A stretch of DNA of 25,443 bases from Deltaproteobacteria bacterium (GTDB taxonomy: Bacteria; Desulfobacterota; Desulfuromonadia; Geobacterales; Pseudopelobacteraceae). Under the pieces are notes generated by a model. That model made no database searches, had not been told where the DNA came from, and saw only the letters and a list, made by a program, of their open reading frames with translations. Positions 14,128-21,258 of this stretch are shown here, piece by piece. The position numbers were made by a program, and so were the translations under genes. The stretch covers positions 1-25,443 of the forward strand of contig JACRCG010000275.1 in the NCBI GenBank assembly GCA_016219145.1. The letters are read 5' to 3'. The first letter of the stretch is position 1. Each line of letters starts with the position of its first letter.

Positions 14128-15261
14128 GTGGCAATCAAACTTGGTGAACTGTTGCTGGACGAAAAACTGATTACCCCGGAGCAGCTTGACGAGGCTTTGA
14201 AAAGCCAGGTCATTTTTGGCATTAAACTGGGCAGCAGCCTGGTCGAGCTCGGTTTTATTACCGACGAGCAGCTCTGTACCTTTCTGAGCCGCAAGCTGGG
14301 TGTCCCGGCTGTCAGCCGCCGGGCGCTGTCGTCGGTCAGTCCGGAAGTCCTGGCAATTATTCCGGCTGAGCTGGCCGAGAAATACCGGGTAATTCCGCTG
14401 CGGGCCGAAGGAAAAAAGCTGGCGCTGGCCATGACCGACCCGACCGATTTCAAGGCCATTGATGAAGTCTCCTTTATTTCTGGGAAAGTCATCCATCCAT
14501 ATATTGCCCCGGACGTCAGCATTACAGCAGCGCTATCGAAGCTTTACCAGGTGCGCGGGGACATCCGCTATCTGCGGATCGAGGGGGAAATTGCCAACAA
14601 GCGCAAAAACGCCCCGATCAGGGAAACGGTTCAGAAGGCGGAGTCGATCCAGATTCCGATGGTGAGCGAAAGCGGTGAGCTGCTTAACATCGAGATTCCG
14701 ATGGAATTTGAAGGTTTTGCAAGCATTCCCGACCATCAGAGTGTTGATTTTGCTTCTGCCGGAGGGATTGAGCGCTACACGGTGGACCAGCTCTCGATTG
14801 ATTTCGCCTCTGCCAAAAGCCGTGACAAGATTGCGGATGTGTTTATCAAGTATCTGGGTCAGGAGTTTAACATCGGGGCGCTCTTCATTATACGCAACAA
14901 CATGGCGGTCGGCTGGCGCGGAATTTCATCCGGCAATAGTATCGATGGATTCAGTAATTTCAGTATGTTGCTCAGCAAACCTTCCGTCATACGGGATGTG
15001 ATTGACAGCCAGCGCTTTGCCATGGGCTCGCTGATTCAGACTCCCGAAAACGCCCAGATCCTCAAGGCTCTGGCTGTAAGCACCGGCACTCCGCTGCTGG
15101 TGCTCCCGATCGTGATGCTCAAAAAAGTTGTGGCGGCGGTCATAGTTTCGGCCGAAATGGATGCTCTGGGCAAACGTCTGCTGGAGTTGCAGAAGCTGGT
15201 CTACAAGGCTTCGCTGGCGTTCGAGATGCTGATTATCAAGAACAAGATCCTGATGACATGA
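14128..15261 (+). CDS. Stand-alone MshEN (GspE N-terminal) domain protein with GAF-like C-terminus
   Basis: The start is GTG at 14128, 3 bases after AGGAGGT. Residues ~1-60 hold two tandem MshEN-type units, KLGELLLDEKLITPEQLDEA and KLGSSLVELGFITDEQL, then the GVP and PLR....LA.AMTDP stretch of the GspE/PilB N-terminal domain. No Walker A or B motif or ATPase domain follows. Instead a linker leads to a region (~230-365) resembling a degenerate GAF-like domain (IGALFIIRNNMAVGWRGI ... GTPLLVLPI). MshEN domains in some ATPases bind cyclic di-GMP; here the motif Arg is Lys, so binding is uncertain. It follows gspN by 27 bases and overlaps nadD (ATGA), suggesting a regulatory or scaffold role beside the secretion genes. 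Family known; function inferred. Confidence 0.75.
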   Translation: MAIKLGELLLDEKLITPEQLDEALKSQVIFGIKLGSSLVELGFITDEQLCTFLSRKLGVPAVSRRALSSVSPEVLAIIPAELAEKYRVIPLRAEGKKLALAMTDPTDFKAIDEVSFISGKVIHPYIAPDVSITAALSKLYQVRGDIRYLRIEGEIANKRKNAPIRETVQKAESIQIPMVSESGELLNIEIPMEFEGFASIPDHQSVDFASAGGIERYTVDQLSIDFASAKSRDKIADVFIKYLGQEFNIGALFIIRNNMAVGWRGISSGNSIDGFSNFSMLLSKPSVIRDVIDSQRFAMGSLIQTPENAQILKALAVSTGTPLLVLPIVMLKKVVAAVIVSAEMDALGKRLLELQKLVYKASLAFEMLIIKNKILMT

Positions 15262-15902
15262 AGATCGGTCTGCTGGGAGGCAGTTTCAACCCGATTCATA
15301 ATGCCCATCTGGAAATTGCGGAGCAGGCCCGGCTTGCCTGTGCCCTTGAACGAGTGGTCTTTATCCCGGCCGCCGACCCGCCTCATAAAAAACTGGCCGG
15401 AGATGTTCCGTTTGGGCTGCGCTGCCGGATGGTAGAGCTGGCCATCGCCGCCCGCCCCGGTTATGAACTGTCCACTATCGAAGGGGAGCGCAGCGGCAAA
15501 TCCTACTCGATAGATACGATACAGGCATTTCGGGTGATAGCCCCACAGGACGAGCTGTTCTTCATCATCGGCGGCGATTCATTCCTGGAGATCGGCCTCT
15601 GGCACCGCTATGCGGATATCTTCAGCTCATGCAGCCTGATCGTCCTGGAGCGTCCCGGCCATGAAATCGGTGATCCGCTTAAAGCTCTGCCGGATGCCGT
15701 CAGGATGGCGTTTTGTTTTGAAGGAGAAACGCGCAGACTGATTCATTCATCCGGTCACCTGGTTTGTTTTGTACAGGGCGCACCACGAAATGTTTCATCG
15801 ACAGAAATCCGCCGGCTGGCCGCCGACGGAAAAAGCATCACTCATCTCGTCCCTCCGGACGTGGCAGCATACATCTCGCAGCAAAGGATCTATTCAGAAT
15901 GA
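15258..15902 (+). CDS. nadD: Nicotinate-nucleotide adenylyltransferase NadD
   Basis: Transfers AMP from ATP to nicotinate mononucleotide in NAD synthesis. The 214-aa protein has GGSFNPIHNAHL (residues 7-18), the (H/N)xGH-type ATP site, then PAADPPHKK, and the C-terminal SSTEIR adenylyltransferase motif. It overlaps the upstream MshEN gene and the downstream rsfS gene by ATGA junctions. The nadD-rsfS-rlmH order is common in bacteria. Confidence 0.95.
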   Translation: MKIGLLGGSFNPIHNAHLEIAEQARLACALERVVFIPAADPPHKKLAGDVPFGLRCRMVELAIAARPGYELSTIEGERSGKSYSIDTIQAFRVIAPQDELFFIIGGDSFLEIGLWHRYADIFSSCSLIVLERPGHEIGDPLKALPDAVRMAFCFEGETRRLIHSSGHLVCFVQGAPRNVSSTEIRRLAADGKSITHLVPPDVAAYISQQRIYSE

Positions 15903-16312
15903 CAGTAAAAAAGACCAAAACGGTTGAAAAAACCACCCTGACCGCCAGTGAGCGCGCCTTGAAATGCGCCGAACTGGCCTTTGACAAAAAAGCTTTTGAT
16001 ATCAGAGTGCGCGATATCTCCAGGGTTTCGTCGATTGCCGATTACATGGTGATCATCTCCGGCGCCTCGGACAAGCAGAATCAGGCCATTGCCGACAACA
16101 TCCGCACCGGCCTCAAAAAGTTCGGCAAGGTGAACAACATTGAAGGCGCCACCGACGGCAAATGGATCGTCATGGACTACGGCGACGTGCTGGTACATGT
16201 ATTCCACGACCAGCTCCGCCGTTATTATGATCTTGACGGTCTGTGGGGCATGGCTCCCGAGCTGGAACTGTCGGCGGAAATCAGGTCAGCCTGCAAGGAA
16301 ACCGATTTTTGA
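15899..16312 (+). CDS. rsfS: Ribosome silencing factor RsfS
   Basis: Binds ribosomal protein L14 and blocks joining of the 50S and 30S subunits when nutrients are scarce. The 137-aa product shows the family blocks KKA.DI...D, S.IADYMVIISG.SDKQ and EG..DGKWI.MDYGDV.VH.F....R.YYDL..LW. The start at 15899 overlaps the nadD stop (ATGA); an upstream extension of the frame is inside nadD and not used. The N-terminal ~18 residues are lysine/threonine-rich. Confidence 0.95.
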   Translation: MTVKKTKTVEKTTLTASERALKCAELAFDKKAFDIRVRDISRVSSIADYMVIISGASDKQNQAIADNIRTGLKKFGKVNNIEGATDGKWIVMDYGDVLVHVFHDQLRRYYDLDGLWGMAPELELSAEIRSACKETDF

Positions 16313-16767
16313 AGCTGAAAGTGCTCTGGGTCGGTAAGAGCCGTGATCCCTGGGTCAAGGAAGCTGTTGACGAATACGCCGGGCGCATCCGGCGCTACAT
16401 GCCGCTTGATCTGGTCGATATCCGTGACGAGAAGGGGGCTGAAGCCGAGGAGATGCGCCGCCGGGAATGCGAGCGGCTGGAGAAGCAGATTCCCCCCAAC
16501 GCGACCTTGATTCTGCTGGATGAAAGGGGCGAGCAGATGGATTCGCCCGCGCTGGCTGCTTTTATCGGCAAGCAGCGTGACGCTGGAATCGGGGAACTTG
16601 TTTTTGTTGTCGGCGGCGCATACGGTTTCTCTGAAGAGTTCCGTCGGCGCGGCAAACTGCTGGCGCTCTCAAGGTTGACCTTTACCCATCAGATGGTGCG
16701 CCCCTTTCTGCTGGAGCAGATCTACCGGGCGTTTACAATATTGAATGGCGAACCGTACCATCATTAG
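16309..16767 (+). CDS. rlmH: 23S rRNA pseudouridine-1915 N3-methyltransferase RlmH
   Basis: SPOUT-class enzyme that methylates pseudouridine 1915 in helix 69 of 23S rRNA. The 152-aa product has LILLDERG, the knot glycine loop VVGGAYGF, and the full C-terminal signature LSRLTFTHQMVRPFLLEQIYRAFTILNGEPYHH in pieces typical of the family. The start is TTG at 16309, overlapping the rsfS stop (TTGA) with AAGGAA upstream; this gives the expected family length, whereas the longer frame from 16243 does not. Confidence 0.95.
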   Translation: MKLKVLWVGKSRDPWVKEAVDEYAGRIRRYMPLDLVDIRDEKGAEAEEMRRRECERLEKQIPPNATLILLDERGEQMDSPALAAFIGKQRDAGIGELVFVVGGAYGFSEEFRRRGKLLALSRLTFTHQMVRPFLLEQIYRAFTILNGEPYHH

Positions 16768-16786
16768 AACCCAGAAACCTTTTGCT

Positions 16787-17067
16787 CTCACAAAGGCACA
16801 AAGTTCGCCAAGAAAACCAGGTTGTCATCGATAATCCTGAAACGGCAGTTCAACAACATGGAGACACAGAGAACACGGAAAAATAAAGGGCTTAAAATAA
16901 TAACTCTGTAATCCTTTTGGGTGAATCATAAAACTCACTTTTCAGCTCATAACTCTCAGAATTTACTCTGTGTTCTCTCTGTTTCAAATGCTTTTTCCTG
17001 GATAATTTACCACAGTTTTCAGTGTGGTTTGACTTTATTAGACTTGTGTTCTTTGTGCCTTTGTGAG
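16787..17067. repeat. Outer CACAAAG-type inverted repeat between rlmH and gpmI
   Basis: A perfect 17-base inverted match, CTCACAAAGGCACAAAG, occurs at 16787-16803 and as its complement at 17051-17067. Weaker pairing continues outward on the right to 17079 (further CACAAAG units). It encloses a second, different copy of the repeat family. It accounts for most of the 322-base gap between rlmH and gpmI; no gene is credible there. Confidence 0.75.
16861..16985. repeat. Inner ACACAGAG-type inverted repeat nested in the outer copy
   Basis: The left arm GAGACACAGAGAACACGG (16861-16878) and the right arm with CTCTGTGTTCTCTCTG (16966-16981) are imperfect inverted complements of the ACACAGAG type. The right flank TTTCAAATGC is the same as at the 21083 copy. 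The inner arms use GAG units while the outer arms use AAG units, so this looks like one element inside another. Confidence 0.65.
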
Positions 17068-17076
17068 CTTTGTGAG

Positions 17077-17082
17077 AAAGGA
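17077..17082 (+). promoter_or_regulatory. gpmI ribosome-binding site at the end of a repeat arm
   Basis: AAAGGA lies 7 bases before the gpmI ATG at 17090 and begins within the last CACAAAG-like unit of the outer repeat (TTTGTGAGAAAGGA). It decides the ATG at 17090 over the upstream GTG at 17063. The repeat thus supplies part of the gene's translation signal. Confidence 0.65.
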
Positions 17083-17089
17083 TATCTCG

Positions 17090-18613
17090 ATGAAAAAACC
17101 GCTTCTGCTGATGATCCTCGACGGCTGGGGAATCAATCCCAACCCGGCCCACAACGCCGTTGCCCTGGCAAAAACACCCAATCTGACCCGTCTTTTGTCC
17201 GAGTACCCGCATACCCAGCTCCGTTGTTCCGGCATGGCGGTTGGCCTGCCGGAGGGCCAAATGGGCAACTCCGAGGTCGGTCATTTAAACATCGGCGCCG
17301 GACGGGTGGTCTATCAGGAGTTGACCCGTGTCACCAAATCGATTCTGGATGGCGACTTTTTCAGCAATCCGACCCTGCTGGAGTGCATTGCCAGGGTTAA
17401 AGCTTCCGGCGGCAGGCTGCATCTGGCCGGGCTGCTCTCGGATGGCGGGGTGCATTCCCACAACACCCATCTCTATGCCCTGCTGGAACTGGCCAGGCGC
17501 GAAGGGTTGACGGATGTTTTTGTCCACTGCCTGCTGGATGGGCGTGACACGCCCCCCCAGAGCGGAGCCGAATATCTGGCGCAGCTTGAGACAGAGATTG
17601 CGCGGATCGGCACCGGCAAAATCGCGACGGTGATGGGTCGCTATTACGCCATGGACCGCGACAACCGCTGGGAACGGGTAGAGCAGGCCTACAACGCCAT
17701 AGTCTGCGGAGAAGGAGAACTCCGGGCCTCGGCCAAAGAGGCGATTGAGCAGAGCTACGCCGTCGGAGTGAATGACGAATTCATGCTGCCGGTCGTTGTA
17801 GCAGAAAACGCCACGGTCAGGGACGGCGACGGTTTCATCTTTTTCAACTTCCGCTCCGACCGGGCCCGCGAAATTACCCGTGCAATCGCTCTGGATGACT
17901 TCAGCGGGTTCGAGCGGCACTGTTGGCCCAAACTGGCCGATTACGTCTGCCTGACAGAATACGACGCCACCTTCGGCCTGTCGATCGCGTTCGGCTCCAG
18001 CGAGCTGACCAACATTCTGGGGGGAGTGTTGGCCGATTCCGGCCTGAAACAGCTGCGGATTGCCGAGACCGAGAAGTATGCTCATGTGACCTTTTTCTTC
18101 AACGGCGGAGTGGAGACCCCCTTTCCGGGAGAGGATCGCGCCCTGATTCCCTCGCCCAAGGAGGTGGCTACCTACGACCTGAAGCCGGAAATGAGCGCCT
18201 GGCTGGTGACCGATGAGTTGCTGAAGCGCCTTGATCAGGACCTGTACGATGTCGTCATCCTCAACTTCGCCAACTGTGACATGGTCGGGCATACCGGTGT
18301 CGAAGCGGCGGCCATCAAGGCGGTCGAAGCGGTGGATGCCTGTGCCGGACGGGTGGTTGCCAGGGTGCGGGAGCTTGGCGGCGCGGTGCTGATCACCGCC
18401 GATCATGGCAATGCCGAACAGATGCAGGACGAGAACGGCGAGCCGTTCACCGCCCACACTACCAATCCGGTCTGGCTGATTCTGGTGGACGACATCCGCA
18501 AGGAGACTGCACTCCGCGCAGGTGGGCGTCTGGCAGATATAGCGCCGACCATGCTGAAGATGCTGGGGTTGGAGCAGCCGAAAGAGATGAGCGGGGAGAG
18601 TCTGTTTTCATAG
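17090..18613 (+). CDS. gpmI: 2,3-bisphosphoglycerate-independent phosphoglycerate mutase
   Basis: Interconverts 3- and 2-phosphoglycerate in glycolysis and gluconeogenesis using two manganese ions. The 507-aa product has the metal Asp11 in LILDGWG, the phosphoserine nucleophile Ser61 in GNSEVGHLNIGAGR, GLLSDGGVHSH, LLDGRDTPP, FFNFRSDRARE, NFANCDMVGHTG and ITADHGNAEQM, covering both the phosphatase-like and the transferase domains. The length matches the family. The start at 17090 is supported by AAAGGA, which lies at the end of the upstream repeat element. A TTG-started TPR gene follows after 12 bases. Confidence 0.96.
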   Translation: MKKPLLLMILDGWGINPNPAHNAVALAKTPNLTRLLSEYPHTQLRCSGMAVGLPEGQMGNSEVGHLNIGAGRVVYQELTRVTKSILDGDFFSNPTLLECIARVKASGGRLHLAGLLSDGGVHSHNTHLYALLELARREGLTDVFVHCLLDGRDTPPQSGAEYLAQLETEIARIGTGKIATVMGRYYAMDRDNRWERVEQAYNAIVCGEGELRASAKEAIEQSYAVGVNDEFMLPVVVAENATVRDGDGFIFFNFRSDRAREITRAIALDDFSGFERHCWPKLADYVCLTEYDATFGLSIAFGSSELTNILGGVLADSGLKQLRIAETEKYAHVTFFFNGGVETPFPGEDRALIPSPKEVATYDLKPEMSAWLVTDELLKRLDQDLYDVVILNFANCDMVGHTGVEAAAIKAVEAVDACAGRVVARVRELGGAVLITADHGNAEQMQDENGEPFTAHTTNPVWLILVDDIRKETALRAGGRLADIAPTMLKMLGLEQPKEMSGESLFS

Positions 18614-18625
18614 CGGAGAAGACAA

Positions 18626-21106
18626 TTGCCATCACAAGCAGAGGCACATACCCTGATGCGCGCCTTCAATGCCGGCAGGTACGCTGAAGCGGCCCAACTG
18701 GCATTGGCAATGACGCGCGCTTATCCGGGTGAGGTTATTGGCTGGAAAGTGCTGGGTGTTGCTCTGCACCAGATGGGCAGGGCGGACGCCGCCGTGATAC
18801 CGATGCAGCTGGCTGCCCAGCTTATGCCGGGTGATCCCGAAGTTCACAGCAATCTTGCAATCATGCTGAAGGAGCTGGGGCGTCTCACGGAGGCCGAGAC
18901 CAGCTGCCGAACCGCGATTGCACTCAAACCGGACTCTGCCGAAGCTTACAATATTCTGGGAATCACATTGCAGGAGCTGGGGCGTCTGGAAGAAGCCGAA
19001 GCCGGTTTTCGGCAGGCGATCACGCTCAAGCCGGATTATCCCGAAGCTCACGGCAATCTCGGCCTGGCGCTGAAAGATCTGGGACGCCTGGAAGATGCCG
19101 AAGCCTTCTGTCGGCAGGCCATTGCGCTCAGGCCCGGTTTTGCGGCTGTATACAGCAATCTGGGAGTGACGCTGAACGAAGCGGGGCGGCTGAAGGAGGC
19201 CGAGGCCTGTTACCGGCAGGCCATTACGCTCAAACCGGACTTTGCCGAAGCATACTGCAATCTCGGGAAAACTCTGGCCGACATGGGGCGTATGGCGGAG
19301 GCCGTGACATGTTATCAACAGTCAACCGCACTCAAACCTGACAGTGCCGGGACTCACTTCAATCTTGGCATCACGCTGGAAAAGCTGGAGCGCCCGGATG
19401 AGGCTGAAGCCGCTTACCGGCGGGCAATTGCGCTTAAACCGGACTATCCCGCTGCTCATAACAACCTGGGTAATACGCTCAGTGAGCTGGGGCGTCTGAC
19501 TGAGGCCGAGGCGAGTTACCGGCGCGCAATCGAGCTCAGACCTGAGTATGCCGATGCCTTCAGTAATCTGGGGGGGGCACTCAGGGAGCTGGGACGTCTG
19601 GAGGAGGCCGAGGGCTGCTACCGGCGGGCTGTCGCACTCAAGCCGGAAGTGCCGCATTTCTCGTATATGGCAGAACTGCTGCTGCCGAAAATCCTGCCAT
19701 CAGGCGCTTCAATTGCCGCATGGCGTGACCGTTTCCGTTCCGGCATAAACCGGCTGGAAGCGCACGAACAGATGCTCTCTGATCCCGCTGGCAAACTCAC
19801 TCCGCTCACATTCCACCTGGCCTACCACAATGAGGATGACAGGCCGATAATGACGGAACTCTGCCGCCTGTTCCGCAGTAAAGCCCCTGTGCTGAACTTT
19901 GTCGCTCCGCATCTGCCGGACTGGCAGGTACCTGTTGACCGGCGTATCAGGATCGGTTTCTGCTCGCAGCATCTGACGCATCACACCATCGGCAAATTGT
20001 ATCAAGGTCTGCTGCAAAAGATGGACAGGAGCCGCTTTGAGGTAACGCTTTTTCATACTCATGAAGCAAAAAATGACCTGTTCCGGGACGCACTGAACAA
20101 GTTTGCAGACAAGGGCGTGCAGCTGCCGCCGGAACTCCTGAAACAACAGCAGGCCATGGCAGAGGAACGGCTGGATGTGCTGTTTTATCCCGATATCGGC
20201 ATGTCTTCCGCGACATATTTTCTGGCGTATGCGCGGTTGGCGCCGGTACAGGTTGTGAGCTGGGGGCACCCGGATACAACCGGCATTGATACTCTGGACT
20301 ATTTCATTTCGTCGTCGCAGATAGAACCTGATGATGCTGATGAGCAATATTCGGAGCGCCTGATCCGTTTCAGCCGCCTGCCCTGTTTCTATCAGCCGCC
20401 TGCCCTGCCACGGCAGATACCTGATCGTGCTGCCCTGGGCCTGCCTGAAAGCGGTACACTGTACGGCTGCCCGCAAAGTCTCTTTAAAATTCATCCCGAT
20501 TTTGACGCCGTGCTGGCAGAAATAGCCGAGGGCGATCCGACCGGGCATATCGTGATGATTGAGGGAAGTGTGCCATCCTGGACGGAGCTGCTTAAAAAAC
20601 GCTGGGCTGACACATATCCTCTCCTGAACGAGCGGGTTCTGTTCCTGCCAAGGCAGCCAACGGAAGGTTTCATGGCGCTTCTGGCGCACTTTGACCTGCT
20701 GCTTGATCCGGTGCATTTCGGCTCCGGCAATACGCTCTATGAAGCGATGGCTTACGGCACACCGATTGTCACCTGGCCCGGTCGTTTCATGCGCGGGCGC
20801 ATTGTGGCGGGAGCGTACAGGCAAATGGGGCTTGATGGCGCTCCAGTGGCCACCAGTATGGCAGATTACGCGCCGTTGGCACTGGCGCTGGGTCGCGATC
20901 ATGAACAGCGCATGCGACTCAGGCAGAAACTGCAGGCTGCCAGCGGCAGGCTGTTTTCGGACATGGGCGCGGTGCATGAGTTTGAACAGTTTTTCATCGC
21001 TGCCGTTGATACTGCCGGTCGGGGGGAAAAGCTGGCGGCCGGGTGGCAGCCAGATAATAATCCTGGAAACGGCTGTTCGAATAACACAGAGCAACGGAGC
21101 AACTGA
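18626..21106 (+). CDS. TPR protein with O-GlcNAc transferase-like (GT41) domain
   Basis: The 826-aa protein starts at TTG (18626) after GCGGAGAAG. Residues ~37-342 are about nine tetratricopeptide repeats of exactly 34 aa with consensus NLG..L.ELGRL.EAEA.YR.AIALKPD. A catalytic region like the C-terminal part of O-GlcNAc transferase/SPINDLY follows: RIRIGFCSQHL, GHPDTTGIDTLDYFIS (~546-560) and FGSGNTLYEAMAYGTPIVTWPG (~698-719). Such bacterial proteins glycosylate protein Ser/Thr or other acceptors in the cytoplasm; the acceptor is unknown here. The TPR coding region is a 102-base tandem repeat and so could gain or lose units. The last codons (NNTEQRSN and the stop) are encoded by the left arm of the repeat at 21083. 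Confidence 0.87.
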   Translation: MPSQAEAHTLMRAFNAGRYAEAAQLALAMTRAYPGEVIGWKVLGVALHQMGRADAAVIPMQLAAQLMPGDPEVHSNLAIMLKELGRLTEAETSCRTAIALKPDSAEAYNILGITLQELGRLEEAEAGFRQAITLKPDYPEAHGNLGLALKDLGRLEDAEAFCRQAIALRPGFAAVYSNLGVTLNEAGRLKEAEACYRQAITLKPDFAEAYCNLGKTLADMGRMAEAVTCYQQSTALKPDSAGTHFNLGITLEKLERPDEAEAAYRRAIALKPDYPAAHNNLGNTLSELGRLTEAEASYRRAIELRPEYADAFSNLGGALRELGRLEEAEGCYRRAVALKPEVPHFSYMAELLLPKILPSGASIAAWRDRFRSGINRLEAHEQMLSDPAGKLTPLTFHLAYHNEDDRPIMTELCRLFRSKAPVLNFVAPHLPDWQVPVDRRIRIGFCSQHLTHHTIGKLYQGLLQKMDRSRFEVTLFHTHEAKNDLFRDALNKFADKGVQLPPELLKQQQAMAEERLDVLFYPDIGMSSATYFLAYARLAPVQVVSWGHPDTTGIDTLDYFISSSQIEPDDADEQYSERLIRFSRLPCFYQPPALPRQIPDRAALGLPESGTLYGCPQSLFKIHPDFDAVLAEIAEGDPTGHIVMIEGSVPSWTELLKKRWADTYPLLNERVLFLPRQPTEGFMALLAHFDLLLDPVHFGSGNTLYEAMAYGTPIVTWPGRFMRGRIVAGAYRQMGLDGAPVATSMADYAPLALALGRDHEQRMRLRQKLQAASGRLFSDMGAVHEFEQFFIAAVDTAGRGEKLAAGWQPDNNPGNGCSNNTEQRSN

Positions 21107-21216
21107 GAAGTCGAGAGCTTACATGAAAAATTGCATTTTCCGATAAGGTGAGTCTCAAAAAGGGCTTTCAGGATAGCGTTTCCCTGTTTTTCTCCGTTGC
21201 TCCGTTGCTCTGTGTT
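21083..21216. repeat. ACACAGAGCAACGGAG inverted repeat after the TPR gene
   Basis: A perfect 21-base inverted repeat: 21083-21103 and its complement at 21196-21216, built of ACACAGAG and CAACGGAG units. The loop is 92 bases. The left arm runs into the TPR-transferase stop codon; the right flank is TTTCAAATGC. It is the best-preserved copy in the window and fills the 152-base gap before the methyltransferase gene. Without a T-run directly after the stem it is not a standard terminator. Confidence 0.85.
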
Positions 21217-21258
21217 TCAAATGCATTTTTTTGATATGGTTCGATCAAGAGGATGAAA

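Noticed and set aside
16892..17284. Minus-strand 130-codon frame running through the rlmH-gpmI gap
   Set aside because: Its residues (HKAHKGTKN, KQREHRV) are the translation of repeat arms and of antisense gpmI; such peptides are typical artefacts of this repeat type.
17285..18457. 390-codon open frame on the minus strand
   Set aside because: Shadow of gpmI, whose + strand translation matches its family from end to end.
18737..19650. Regular ~102-base repetition, considered as a CRISPR or other non-coding tandem array
   Set aside because: The period is 34 codons and the translation gives canonical tetratricopeptide repeats.
19709..21094. 461-codon open frame on the minus strand
   Set aside because: It lies wholly opposite the TPR/O-GlcNAc-type transferase, has no recognisable domain and no ribosome-binding site, and is explained by GC-rich codon use on the + strand.
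21104..21240. The 21083-21216 stem considered as a rho-independent terminator
   Set aside because: The loop is 92 bases and no T-run directly follows the right arm; a T-run at 21226-21232 is separated by ATGCA-containing sequence.
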